DNA of 8,154 nucleotides from an uncultured bacterium (GTDB taxonomy: Bacteria > Bacillota > Clostridia > Lachnospirales > Lachnospiraceae). Every line of letters begins with the position of its first letter. The first letter of the stretch is position 1. The notes beneath the pieces are model-generated. The model saw only the letters and a list, made by a program, of their open reading frames with translations, did no database searches and was not told where the DNA came from. The position numbers were made by a program, and so were the translations under genes. The stretch covers positions 1 through 8,154 of the forward strand of contig CAMTFT010000057.1 of NCBI GenBank assembly GCA_947071365.1. The letters are read 5' to 3'. Shown piece after piece: positions 1 through 6,355 of the stretch.

Positions 1-41
1 TAGCTCCGTCTCGTGGGCTCGGAGATGTGTATAAGAGACAG
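1..41. other. Untrimmed Illumina Nextera adapter (non-genomic)
   Basis: Positions 8-41 match base for base the 34-nt Nextera read-2 transposase adapter as I know it. Positions 23-41 (AGATGTGTATAAGAGACAG) are the 19-bp Tn5 mosaic end. The seven bases before it (TAGCTCC) sit where an i7 index would end. They fit the last seven bases of an eight-base index (from memory, Nextera XT v2 N718 in adapter orientation; not checked). The segment joins infA in mid-codon, so it is library contamination at a contig end and should be trimmed. It is not a natural transposon end: the index-side adapter bases are present and there is no transposase gene. Confidence 0.97.
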
Positions 42-205
42 ATCGTAACCTTATCTCCCGGAAGAATACGTATAAAATTCATACGAAGCTTTCCACTGAT
101 ATGTGCAAGCACTACATGCTTATTCTCAAGCTCTACACGGAACATTGCGTTCGGAAGCTTTTCAAGCACCGTACCTTCTACTTCAATGACATCTGCTTTT
201 GACAT
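42..205 (-). CDS. infA: Translation initiation factor IF-1, 3'-truncated by the contig end
   Basis: This gene encodes IF-1, the small OB-fold factor that binds the 30S A site with IF-2 and IF-3 during initiation. The 54 visible residues begin [20 protein letters not shown] and end at LPGDKVT. They contain the typical [21 protein letters not shown] core of the S1-like OB fold. The family is about 72 residues long, so roughly 18 residues and the stop codon are missing. The break falls exactly where the Nextera adapter begins, so it is an assembly edge and not a pseudogene. The ATG is preceded by AGGAGG at 211-216 with a 5-nt spacer. It is the last gene visible in the operon; rpmJ and rpsM usually follow in Firmicutes, but they lie off the contig. 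Confidence 0.96.
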
Positions 206-244
206 ATAGACCTCCTGTCATACCTTTACTTGATTCTTGTAGCT

Positions 245-275
245 GCTCAATACGCCATCCTGCGGCAGTCTGAGC
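245..275 (-). other. Weak possible RNA hairpin in the KOW gene-infA gap
   Basis: The gap between the KOW gene and infA is 72 nt (206-277). On the transcript, GCTCA (275-271) can pair with TGAGC (249-245), enclosing a small 4-bp helix (267-264 with 256-253, one G-U pair). No U-tract follows, and infA's own Shine-Dalgarno lies outside the structure. The helices are short and separated by loops, so this could be chance. Confidence 0.3.
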
Positions 276-277
276 GG

Positions 278-553
278 TTACAGACTATTTTCCTGCATGC
301 TCCGATAATTCTTAAGAATCTTTTTCACGTGGGCGTCCAGCGTAATGGACTGCATCTGTGCCAGGATCTCCTCCGGCAGATGCTTCACCACCTGCACATG
401 CTTACGTTTCTTTTTTTTCGGCGTTTCTAAAAGTCTTCTCTTGCCATCGGCCAGCCAGAGATACGTCTCATCACTTTCAAGAACCACGTACAGCGTATCC
501 TTATCGTGTCCGGCTCTTGAAATGGCCAGCATTTCTGATTTCCATTCCTTCAC
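278..553 (-). CDS. KOW-domain RNA-binding protein (L14e-like, COG2163-type)
   Basis: This is a 91-residue protein of poorly characterised function. Residues 8-37 (starting MLAISRAGHDKDTLYVV and running to LADGK) resemble the KOW/SH3-like barrel of the L14e/L6e-like small proteins that Clostridia and Bacilli carry between map and infA. B. subtilis ybzG is, as I recall, the positional counterpart. A strongly basic patch, PKKKKRKH (45-52), suits RNA contact. The tail (about 55-91) is predicted helical and looks lineage-specific. The GTG start follows GGAGG at 558-562 with a short 4-nt spacer. An in-frame ATG at codon 8 (position 532) is the alternative and would remove only MKEWKSE. Its place inside the ribosomal operon suggests a ribosome- or rRNA-associated role; that is inference. 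Two hairpins lie just upstream of it. Confidence 0.85.
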   Translation of the reverse strand: MKEWKSEMLAISRAGHDKDTLYVVLESDETYLWLADGKRRLLETPKKKKRKHVQVVKHLPEEILAQMQSITLDAHVKKILKNYRSMQENSL

Positions 554-565
554 GTTACCTCCAGT

Positions 566-582
566 GCTGCATTTCCTGCAGC
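566..582 (-). other. RNA hairpin just upstream of the KOW gene ribosome-binding site
   Basis: On the transcript GCTGCA (582-577) pairs perfectly with TGCAGC (571-566) around a GGAAA loop. The helix ends 3 nt before the GGAGG at 558-562, so it could affect ribosome access to the KOW gene. No U-tract follows, so it is not a terminator. Confidence 0.55.
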
Positions 583-593
583 TATACCCAGAT

Positions 594-620
594 AGATGCT
601 CTGACGTGCAGAGTGCATCT
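594..620 (-). other. RNA hairpin in the map-KOW gene gap
   Basis: The transcript folds as AGATG (620-616), a two-base bulge CA, CTCTG (613-609), loop CACGT, CAGAG (603-599), CATCT (598-594). That is ten Watson-Crick pairs with one 2-nt bulge. It lies 11 nt upstream of the second hairpin (566-582). No U-tract follows, so termination is unlikely; a processing or regulatory role is possible. Confidence 0.55.
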
Positions 621-645
621 TTCTTACATGCAAGTTTGATTCAGC

Positions 646-1431
646 TTAAAATATCATCTTGCGCCCCTCCGGGCTTCCCTCGCTGAGTGTAAGAATCTCC
701 GGCTCACCGTCGGTAATCAGAACCATATTCTCATAATGTGCAGAGAGACTTCCGTCCTCTGTGACAACAGTCCAGTCATCATCCAGCCATTCCACGTCTG
801 CCCGTCCTGCGTTGATCATCGGTTCGATGGCCAGCGTCATGCCGGGAACGAGCCTGATTCCTCTGCTTCTCTGACGGAAATTCGGGATCTGCGGATCCTC
901 ATGAAGTGCGTGACCGATGCCGTGTCCCACAAGGTCTCTTACAACGCCGTATCCGAAGGATTCTGCATAATCTCCGATAGCTGCCGATATCTCGTGCAGG
1001 CGATGGCCTGCCCTGGCCAGCTCAATACCTCTGAAAAAGGATTCTCTTGTCACATCGATCAGCTTCTGCGCCTCCGGTGAGATCTTACCTACTCCGTATG
1101 TTCTTGCCGCATCGGAGTGCATTCCCTTGTAGATCAGACCGGCATCGATGCTGACGATATCGCCCTCATGCAGTATTTTTTCTTTATACGGGATCCCGTG
1201 AACGACCTCGTCATTCACTGAGATGCAAAAGGATGCCGGGTATCCGTTGTAATTGAGGAAGTTCGGTTCACAGCCGAAGCCGCGGATCACCTTTTCTCCC
1301 AGCTTGTCAAGATCATGTGTTGAAATTCCCGGACGGATCGCATCCGCCAGCTCCTTGTGTACAATTTCCAGAAGTCTTCCGGCTTCTCTCATCAGGTCAA
1401 TTTCCCTTGCGGACTTAACTGTCACTGCCAT
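646..1431 (-). CDS. map: Methionine aminopeptidase, type I
   Basis: This cytosolic metalloprotease removes the initiator methionine from nascent proteins at the ribosome exit, after deformylation. The 261 residues cover the whole pita-bread fold (E. coli Map is 264). All metal and catalytic residues are visible: H78 (NDEVVHGIP), D96 (SIDAG), D107 (HSDAARTYG), H170 (LVGHGIGHALHEDP), H177, E203 (AIEPM) and E234 (HYEN). Each is one residue lower than in E. coli. The residue after E234 is Asn where E. coli has His, which I believe is a known clostridial variant. There is no N-terminal SH3-binding zinc extension, so it is the short type Ia form. The ATG lies 3 nt after the adk stop, and its GGAGG is inside the last codons of adk, which suggests translational coupling. 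A 92-nt structured gap separates it from the KOW gene downstream. Confidence 0.98.
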   Translation of the reverse strand: MAVTVKSAREIDLMREAGRLLEIVHKELADAIRPGISTHDLDKLGEKVIRGFGCEPNFLNYNGYPASFCISVNDEVVHGIPYKEKILHEGDIVSIDAGLIYKGMHSDAARTYGVGKISPEAQKLIDVTRESFFRGIELARAGHRLHEISAAIGDYAESFGYGVVRDLVGHGIGHALHEDPQIPNFRQRSRGIRLVPGMTLAIEPMINAGRADVEWLDDDWTVVTEDGSLSAHYENMVLITDGEPEILTLSEGSPEGRKMIF

Positions 1432-1434
1432 GCT

Positions 1435-2079
1435 TTACGCCTCCAGAATCTTTGTGATTGCTGTAAATACATCATTCATATCCTGTGTCCCGTCCACAGT
1501 CTTCAGGATATTCTGTTTCGTGTAATACTCAATAAGCGGCTGTGTCTGCTCATGATACACTGTCAGTCTCTTCTGTACCGTTTCCGGCTTATCATCATCA
1601 CGGAGGATCAGCGTTTCACCGCAAACCTCACATACATCGCCCTTTTTCGACGGATTGTGTACAATGTGGTATGTTGCGCCGCAGCCGGTACATGCTCTTC
1701 TTCCTGACATCCTGGATACGATATTCTCATCCGGTACGTCCACGTCAACAGCGAAATCCATCTTTTCTCCGCGCTTTGACAGTGCAGCATCCAGTGCCTC
1801 TGCCTGCGGAATCGTTCTTGGGAAGCCATCCAGAATATAACCGTCTTTGCAGTCCTCCTGGCTCAGTCTGTCGATCACGAGGTCCACCGTCAGTTCATCC
1901 GGAACGAGAAGTCCCTGATCCATGTACTCCTTCGCCTTTTTCCCAAGCTCCGTACCGTTTTTGATATTTGAACGGAAAATATCACCCGTTGAAATATGCG
2001 GCACATGATATTTACCTGCAATCATCTTCGCCTGTGTGCCTTTTCCTGCACCAGGTGCTCCAAGCATGACTATCTTCAT
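1435..2079 (-). CDS. adk: Adenylate kinase with zinc-type LID
   Basis: Adenylate kinase interconverts ATP + AMP and 2 ADP in the cytosol. From the ATG at 2079 it has 214 residues, the normal long form. Visible motifs are the P-loop GAPGAGKGT (7-15), the AMP-binding STGDIFR (30-36), DGFPRT (84-89) and RDDDKPET (160-167). The LID carries C130-x2-C133 and C150-x2-C153, a four-cysteine structural zinc site typical of Gram-positive enzymes. A longer reading from a GTG at 2091 adds MVYI, but that GTG lies inside the Shine-Dalgarno AAGGTGG (2088-2094), which is 8 nt from the ATG; I therefore choose the ATG. It sits between secY and map, the conserved Firmicute order. The 100-nt gap from secY contains a long RNA hairpin. 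Confidence 0.98.
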   Translation of the reverse strand: MKIVMLGAPGAGKGTQAKMIAGKYHVPHISTGDIFRSNIKNGTELGKKAKEYMDQGLLVPDELTVDLVIDRLSQEDCKDGYILDGFPRTIPQAEALDAALSKRGEKMDFAVDVDVPDENIVSRMSGRRACTGCGATYHIVHNPSKKGDVCEVCGETLILRDDDKPETVQKRLTVYHEQTQPLIEYYTKQNILKTVDGTQDMNDVFTAITKILEA

Positions 2080-2112
2080 AATATATACCACCTTTTCTGA
2101 TTAACCTCACAT

Positions 2113-2166
2113 GCCCCGCACTGCGAAAACCGGACGTTTATTCGTCCGCCACTCACAGGGCGGGGC
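2113..2166 (-). other. 54-nt long imperfect RNA hairpin between secY and adk
   Basis: This inverted repeat is fully symmetric without bulges. On the transcript 2166-2160 (GCCCCGC) pairs with 2119-2113 (GCGGGGC). After one mismatch, 2158-2156 pairs with 2123-2121. A wobble-rich middle follows, and then CGGACG (2148-2143) pairs with CGTCCG (2136-2131) around the loop AATAAA. Twenty-one of 24 positions can pair, three as G-U (2155/2124, 2152/2127, 2150/2129). Those three would be A-C mismatches on the other strand, so the fold favours the operon RNA. No U-tract follows the 3' arm, so it does not look like an intrinsic terminator. It may be a processing or stabilising structure, a regulatory element, or a palindromic intergenic repeat. 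Confidence 0.72.
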
Positions 2167-2179
2167 CATAGGGCAGTTG

Positions 2180-3493
2180 TTACTCTGTCAGGAATCCCTT
2201 ATAGTTACGTACTAACATCTGGGATTCTATCTGTTTTAATGTCTCAAGGATAACTCCTACGATGATGATGATGGAGGTTCCACCGAAGGAAACCTGCGCA
2301 CCGAATACTCCGTTGAAGAATACCGGCACCAGAACCACGATGATGAGTCCTACAGCACCAATAAATACCAGGTATCCAAGGATCTTGTTCAGATAATCCG
2401 TAGTCGGCTTGCCCGGTCTGATACCTGGAACGAATCCGCCCTGCTTCTTCATATTGTCTGCAACTTCAATCGGATTGAAGGTGATTGAAGTATAAAAATA
2501 TGCAAAGAATACGATCAAAGCAATATACAGGAGCAGGCCAACCGAATATATCGGCTTATTGAAATTAAACCAGTTGCCCTGACTGAGCATTCCAACGATC
2601 GTTGCACCCACGCCGGTAGGATTTGCACCGGAAAAGGCGATCACGATCTGCGGAATTGACATCAGTGAGGATGCAAAGATTACCGGGATAACGCCTGCGG
2701 TGTTGACCTTCAGCGGGATGAATGTGGACTGTCCGCCCACCATCTTTCTTCCCTGCATCTTCTTTGCATACTGTACCGGAATCCTCCTCTGCGCATCATT
2801 CAGGATAATAACGAGAACAATGGTAAGAAGGATAACTCCTACGATAATAACGGCTGCCAGAGCGCCGTGAGCAAGTGACTTGCCCTTGACGAACATCTCA
2901 AACAATCCGGTGATATCGGAAGGAATACTGGAAAGGATGTTGACCATCAGGACGATGGAGATACCGTTTCCGACTCCATTTTCGGTGATTCTCTCACCAA
3001 CCCACATCAGGAATGCACTTCCTGCTGTAAGCGCAACGACTACTGTGATACCCTTGAGCACGTTCATATTCGGGATCAGTCCAGATCTTCCGAATCCAAC
3101 GGTCATTGCGGTACTCTCAATAAGTGCGAGTGCTACTGTGACATAACGGGTGATTGCCGCAATTTTTTTACGTCCGTCTTCTCCATCCTTATGCATCTCC
3201 TCCAGAGCCGGAATGGCAATGGTGAGGAGCTGTATAATAATGGATGAAGTAATGTACGGCGTAATGCTCAACGCAAAAATTGACATTTTCTCAAATGAGC
3301 CACCGGTGAATGCGGAGAAGAAATTAAATGCATCATTGGACTGCTGTGCAAACCATTGTGAGAAATAATTTCTGTTTACTCCCGGCACCGGAAGCTGTGA
3401 ACCAAGCCGAATCACAATAATCATGCAAAAAGTGAAAAACAGCTTTTTGCGGATATCTTTAATTCTAAACGCATTCTTCAGTGTCTCTAACAT
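2180..3493 (-). CDS. secY: Protein translocase subunit SecY
   Basis: SecY is the ten-helix channel of the SecYEG translocon, which exports and inserts proteins across the cytoplasmic membrane with SecA or the ribosome. The 437-residue length is typical. Visible landmarks are the cytoplasmic N-terminus with the first membrane segment (about 18-35), the signature GGSFEKMSIFALSITPYITS around 64-83 (plug/TM2), ERITENGVGNGISIVLMVNI (167-186), the C4 loop with NDAQRRIPVQYAKKMQGRK (232-250) and the C5 loop GIRPGKPT with its conserved Arg359, which contacts SecA. The ATG is one base after the rplO stop. The Shine-Dalgarno GAGGTG is formed by the last rplO codons, so the two genes are probably translationally coupled. 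Confidence 0.99.
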   Translation of the reverse strand: MLETLKNAFRIKDIRKKLFFTFCMIIVIRLGSQLPVPGVNRNYFSQWFAQQSNDAFNFFSAFTGGSFEKMSIFALSITPYITSSIIIQLLTIAIPALEEMHKDGEDGRKKIAAITRYVTVALALIESTAMTVGFGRSGLIPNMNVLKGITVVVALTAGSAFLMWVGERITENGVGNGISIVLMVNILSSIPSDITGLFEMFVKGKSLAHGALAAVIIVGVILLTIVLVIILNDAQRRIPVQYAKKMQGRKMVGGQSTFIPLKVNTAGVIPVIFASSLMSIPQIVIAFSGANPTGVGATIVGMLSQGNWFNFNKPIYSVGLLLYIALIVFFAYFYTSITFNPIEVADNMKKQGGFVPGIRPGKPTTDYLNKILGYLVFIGAVGLIIVVLVPVFFNGVFGAQVSFGGTSIIIIVGVILETLKQIESQMLVRNYKGFLTE

Positions 3494-3494
3494 A

Positions 3495-3935
3495 TTAGAT
3501 CACCTCAGCTTTTCCACCGAGCTCTTCGATTTTCGCCTTTGCGCTTTCACTGTAAGCGTTAACCTTTACAGTCAGTTTCTTTGTGAGTGTTCCGTTGCCA
3601 AGCACCTTCACACCGTCTTTTACACTCTTAACAATACCAGCCTCGATCAGCTTATCGATCGTTACTTCTGTATCGTTATCAAATACCTCAAGTGCACTGA
3701 TATTGATTGCTTCGATATCCAGAGAATTTCTGTTTGTGAAGCCTCTCTTCGGAAGACGTCTGTACAGAGGCATCTGTCCACCTTCGAAACCTATTCTCGG
3801 TGCGCCTGAACGTGCTTTCTGACCCTTATGTCCTTTACCTGCTGTCTTTCCGTTTCCTGAACCGTGTCCACGACCTCTTCTGAAGTTATCGCTGTGTACG
3901 GAACCAGCAGCCGGCTTTAAGTTTGATAAATCCAT
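3495..3935 (-). CDS. rplO: 50S ribosomal protein L15
   Basis: L15 is a late-assembling 50S protein. Its 146 residues show the usual layout: [12 protein letters not shown] at the start, and a long basic glycine-rich extension, [20 protein letters not shown] (19-38), that threads into 23S rRNA. This is followed by the [23 protein letters not shown] block and a C-terminal globular domain ending GGKAEVI. The ATG follows AAGGAGGTG with a suitable spacer. It lies 28 nt after rpmD and its stop is one base from the secY start. Nothing is missing or unusual. Confidence 0.98.
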   Translation of the reverse strand: MDLSNLKPAAGSVHSDNFRRGRGHGSGNGKTAGKGHKGQKARSGAPRIGFEGGQMPLYRRLPKRGFTNRNSLDIEAINISALEVFDNDTEVTIDKLIEAGIVKSVKDGVKVLGNGTLTKKLTVKVNAYSESAKAKIEELGGKAEVI

Positions 3936-3963
3936 TATGGCACCTCCTTATCTGAAATATTCG

Positions 3964-4146
3964 TTATGCTTCTTCTACTTTAACCAGGTGAGAAACCTGT
4001 GCAACCATGCCCTTAACCGCATCGTTGTTCGGCATCACTACCGTCTTGTGCATCTTTGTAAGGCCGAGAGCCTTAACCGTTGCACGATGCTTCGGGATAG
4101 CACCAATCGGTGATTTTACTAATGTAATTTTCAATTTGTCTGCCAT
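3964..4146 (-). CDS. rpmD: 50S ribosomal protein L30
   Basis: L30 is a small 50S protein. The 60-residue product has the bacterial-type L30 ferredoxin-like fold sequence, with KITLVKSPIGAIPKHRATVKALGLTKMHKTVVM (residues 5-37) covering the diagnostic part. The start is fixed by GGAGG, which directly overlaps the rpsE stop codon (TAGGAGG). The gap to rpsE is only 12 nt, so translation of the two is likely linked. Its length equals the usual short bacterial form. Confidence 0.97.
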   Translation of the reverse strand: MADKLKITLVKSPIGAIPKHRATVKALGLTKMHKTVVMPNNDAVKGMVAQVSHLVKVEEA

Positions 4147-4158
4147 GTTTCAAACCTC

Positions 4159-4668
4159 CTAACCCAGAATCTCTTCAACAGATTTGCCGCGGAGTCTTGC
4201 TACTTCTTCCGGGGACTTCATCTGCTTCAGCGCTTCCAGAGTTGCAAGAACGACGTTCTGCTTATTATTAGAGCCCAGAGACTTTGTACGGATATTCTTA
4301 ACACCTGCAAGCTCCAGTACGTTACGTGCCGGGCCGCCTGCGATGATACCAGTACCCTGAGGAGCTCTCTTCAGCAGTACGGAAGCACCACCGAATTTTC
4401 CGATAAAGTCATGCGGTACGCTGGCATTGTCATCCAGTGCTACGCAAACAAGTTTCTTCATAGCATCTTCTTTACCCTTGCGGATAGCTTCCGGAATCTC
4501 AGTTGCTTTTCCGAGTCCGGCGCCTACGTGTCCGTTTCCGTCACCAACAACTACCAGAGCTGTAAAACGCATGGTACGTCCACCCTTAACAGTCTTGGAT
4601 ACACGTTTGATTGACACTACCTTGTCAGTCAGTTCAAACTGATTCGGGTCAATAATCTCATGTCTCAT
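4159..4668 (-). CDS. rpsE: 30S ribosomal protein S5
   Basis: S5 lies at the mRNA entry side of the 30S subunit and affects decoding accuracy and mRNA unwinding. The 169 residues contain the double-stranded-RNA-binding-like N-terminal domain ([20 protein letters not shown] at 11-30, then [21 protein letters not shown]) and the C-terminal domain with [20 protein letters not shown] around 108-127. The loop SKTVKGGR near 24-31, where spectinomycin-resistance changes occur in other bacteria, looks like wild type. The ATG follows AAAGGAGG, and the rplR stop is 17 nt upstream. Its TAG stop merges with the rpmD Shine-Dalgarno. Confidence 0.98.
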   Translation of the reverse strand: MRHEIIDPNQFELTDKVVSIKRVSKTVKGGRTMRFTALVVVGDGNGHVGAGLGKATEIPEAIRKGKEDAMKKLVCVALDDNASVPHDFIGKFGGASVLLKRAPQGTGIIAGGPARNVLELAGVKNIRTKSLGSNNKQNVVLATLEALKQMKSPEEVARLRGKSVEEILG

Positions 4669-4685
4669 GTGTCTTTTCCTCCTTT

Positions 4686-5054
4686 TTAGAATTCCAGTCC
4701 AGCTTCTCTTGCAGCATCAGCCAGTGCTTTTACCTTGCCCTGGTAGATGAATCCGCCTCTGTCGAAGACAACCTCTTTGATTCCCTTCTCAAGAGCCTTC
4801 TGTGCAATGACTTTTCCAAGATAAGCTGCTGCATCAACGTTGTTGGTCTTCTCCAGCTCTGCCTTCACATCCTTCTGAAGTGTGCTTGCAGCTACCAGAG
4901 TGTTTCCAACGGAGTCATCAATAATCTGTGCGTACATATGATTATTGCTTCTGAACACAGCAAGACGTGGTCTCTCAGCAGTGCCGCTGAAACGATTACG
5001 AATTCTTCTATGCTTATTCAAACGAACTTTAGTTCTTGATTCTTTGCTAACCAT
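4686..5054 (-). CDS. rplR: 50S ribosomal protein L18
   Basis: L18 binds 5S rRNA and anchors it, with L5, in the central protuberance of the 50S subunit. The 122-residue product shows the basic N-terminus ([23 protein letters not shown] in the first 35 residues), the [12 protein letters not shown] strand and the [29 protein letters not shown]-terminus of the family. The ATG follows AAGGAG, 18 nt after the rplF stop. Length and sequence are normal for a Firmicute. Confidence 0.98.
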   Translation of the reverse strand: MVSKESRTKVRLNKHRRIRNRFSGTAERPRLAVFRSNNHMYAQIIDDSVGNTLVAASTLQKDVKAELEKTNNVDAAAYLGKVIAQKALEKGIKEVVFDRGGFIYQGKVKALADAAREAGLEF

Positions 5055-5072
5055 TCTTCACACTCTCCTTAT

Positions 5073-5612
5073 TTATTTTTTACCAGTCTTACCAACTTTA
5101 CGTCTGATAACCTCATCAGCATACTTGATACCCTTGCCCTTGTACGGCTCCGGTTTTCTCTTTTCTCTGATTTCGGCTGCATACTGGCCAACCTGCTCTT
5201 TGTTGATACCGGAAACGATGATCTTGTTTCCATCAACCTTTGTTTCAATTCCTTCCGGGTCTTCCATCTCTACCGGATGAGAATATCCAAGAGACAGAGT
5301 CAGCTTCTTGCCGCTCTTCTGAGCTCTGTAACCAACACCGTTTACTTCCAGAGTCTTTGTGTAGCCTTCGCTTACACCAACGACCATATTGTGGATCAGT
5401 GTTCTGGTAAGACCATGGAGAGATTTCATTCTCTTCAAGTCGTTCGGTCTGGTAACTACTACGTGACCATCTTCCATTTTGATTTCCATTTCCTTCGGAA
5501 GCACTCTTTCCAGAGTTCCCTTCGGTCCTTTAACGGTAACCTTGTTACCCTCTGCGATTTCCACGGTAACACCTGCCGGAATCGCCACTGGCATTCTTCC
5601 TATACGTGACAT
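5073..5612 (-). CDS. rplF: 50S ribosomal protein L6
   Basis: L6 binds 23S rRNA near the sarcin-ricin loop, close to the factor-binding site. Its 179 residues form the two repeated alpha/beta domains. Domain one starts [19 protein letters not shown]. Domain two contains the [20 protein letters not shown] stretch near 90-110, and the family C-terminal signature [26 protein letters not shown] closes the protein. The ATG follows TAAGGAGG with an 8-10-nt spacer. A 75-nt gap with an RNA hairpin (5641-5661) separates it from rpsH, one of the widest gaps in the ribosomal part of the operon. Confidence 0.98.
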   Translation of the reverse strand: MSRIGRMPVAIPAGVTVEIAEGNKVTVKGPKGTLERVLPKEMEIKMEDGHVVVTRPNDLKRMKSLHGLTRTLIHNMVVGVSEGYTKTLEVNGVGYRAQKSGKKLTLSLGYSHPVEMEDPEGIETKVDGNKIIVSGINKEQVGQYAAEIREKRKPEPYKGKGIKYADEVIRRKVGKTGKK

Positions 5613-5640
5613 GCCTGTTTCCTCCTTACTTAGATTTTCG

Positions 5641-5661
5641 GAGAAGGCAGAACGCCCTCTC
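5641..5661 (-). other. RNA hairpin between rpsH and rplF
   Basis: On the transcript GAGAGGGC (5661-5654) pairs with GCCTTCTC (5648-5641) around the five-base loop GTTCT. This gives eight pairs, of which one is a G-U that would be an A-C mismatch on the other strand. The 3' arm is followed by CGAAAATCTAAG, with no U-tract, so it is not a convincing terminator. It could protect mRNA ends, be a processing site, or tune the expression of rplF. Confidence 0.55.
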
Positions 5662-5687
5662 TGTTTTCAGTATACAAATTTTATGGC

Positions 5688-6089
5688 CTACCAAACGAAA
5701 GCCAGTACCTCTCCGCCGACCTGAAGCTTTCTTGCTTCCTTATCTGTAATAACGCCCTGGTTCGTGGAAAGGATCGCAACACCCAGTCCGCCAAGAACCT
5801 TCGGGAGATTATCCTTGCCTGCGTATACACGAAGACCCGGCTTGGAGATTCTCTTCAGCCCTGTGATAATCTTTTCGTTCTTATCTGCGCCGTATTTCAG
5901 TGTGATGTGGATAGTCTTTACTACACCATCCTCAACCAGATCGTATTTCTTGATATATCCCTCATCCAGAAGAATGTTTGCGATGGCAATCTTCATCTTG
6001 GATGCCGGAACGTCTACAGTGTCATGTTTTGCAGTGTTTGCGTTACGGATTCTTGTAAGCATATCTGCAATCGGATCGCTCATTGTCAT
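5688..6089 (-). CDS. rpsH: 30S ribosomal protein S8
   Basis: S8 is a primary 16S rRNA-binding protein of the central domain and, in E. coli, the autogenous repressor of the spc operon. The 133 residues include [20 protein letters not shown] (3-22) and the C-terminal signature [26 protein letters not shown]. Two ATGs are possible, 6 nt apart. The first (6089) lies 8 nt from GGAGG and gives MTMSDP, so I prefer it. The gene ends TGG TAG. The classical E. coli S8 target at the rplX-rplE junction is not recognisable here, so autoregulation by S8 cannot be claimed from the sequence. Confidence 0.98.
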   Translation of the reverse strand: MTMSDPIADMLTRIRNANTAKHDTVDVPASKMKIAIANILLDEGYIKKYDLVEDGVVKTIHITLKYGADKNEKIITGLKRISKPGLRVYAGKDNLPKVLGGLGVAILSTNQGVITDKEARKLQVGGEVLAFVW

Positions 6090-6153
6090 GATAGTTTCCT
6101 CCTAATTCAGACTTTCCATGTCATTATTTTTATAATTTATTTGTTGCTGTGGC

Positions 6154-6339
6154 CTACCAGGATGCTTTCTTAACACCCGGGATCTGTCCCTTGTATGCCA
6201 GTTCACGGAAGCAGACACGGCAGATGCCGTATTTTCTCAGAACTGAATGCGGGCGACCACAGATTCTGCAGCGTGTGTATGCTCTGGTAGAGAACTTAGG
6301 TGTACGCTGCTGTTTGATTTTCATTGCTGTCTTAGCCAT
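6154..6339 (-). CDS. rpsN: 30S ribosomal protein S14, zinc-binding (type Z)
   Basis: S14 sits in the 30S head. This is the short zinc form (61 residues, against about 89-101 for the zinc-free form). It has a clear zinc ribbon, C24-R-I-C27 and C40-R-V-C43, in the stretch [20 protein letters not shown], and the usual end [11 protein letters not shown]. Many databases name this form rpsZ or rpsN1. The ATG follows TTAGGAGGG, 16 nt after the rplE stop. In Firmicutes a zinc-free paralogue controlled by Zur may exist elsewhere; none is present here. The 64-nt gap to rpsH is A/T-rich and I see no convincing signal in it. Confidence 0.98.
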   Translation of the reverse strand: MAKTAMKIKQQRTPKFSTRAYTRCRICGRPHSVLRKYGICRVCFRELAYKGQIPGVKKASW

Positions 6340-6355
6340 GAAATTTCCCTCCTAA

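Noticed and set aside
23..41. Natural Tn5/IS50 end
   Set aside because: The sequence is the engineered hyperactive mosaic end and is preceded by adapter bases; no transposase or target duplication is present.
27..209. A plus-strand open frame starting inside the adapter and running antisense to infA
   Set aside because: Its start codon lies in the Nextera mosaic end and the rest is the complement of infA; it is an artefact.
583..612. Possible promoter with a TATAGC box in the map-KOW gap
   Set aside because: The nearest -35 candidate is poor and 19 nt away, and it overlaps the hairpin that explains the same bases better.
2143..2154. Twelve-base match of the minus strand (GAGTGGCGGACG) to a conserved 16S rRNA segment, suggesting rRNA mimicry by the hairpin
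   Set aside because: I estimate that about one such 12-mer match between a window of this size and 16S rRNA is expected by chance, and the similarity stops at the loop. Kept only as a curiosity.
2080..2179. secY-adk hairpin as an intrinsic terminator
   Set aside because: The stem is strong, but no run of T follows the 3' arm on the minus strand, and map and adk must be expressed downstream.
6090..6153. Possible internal promoter in the A/T-rich rpsN-rpsH gap (TATAAAAAT-like box)
   Set aside because: No -35-like sequence at a suitable distance, and A/T-rich gaps give such boxes by chance.
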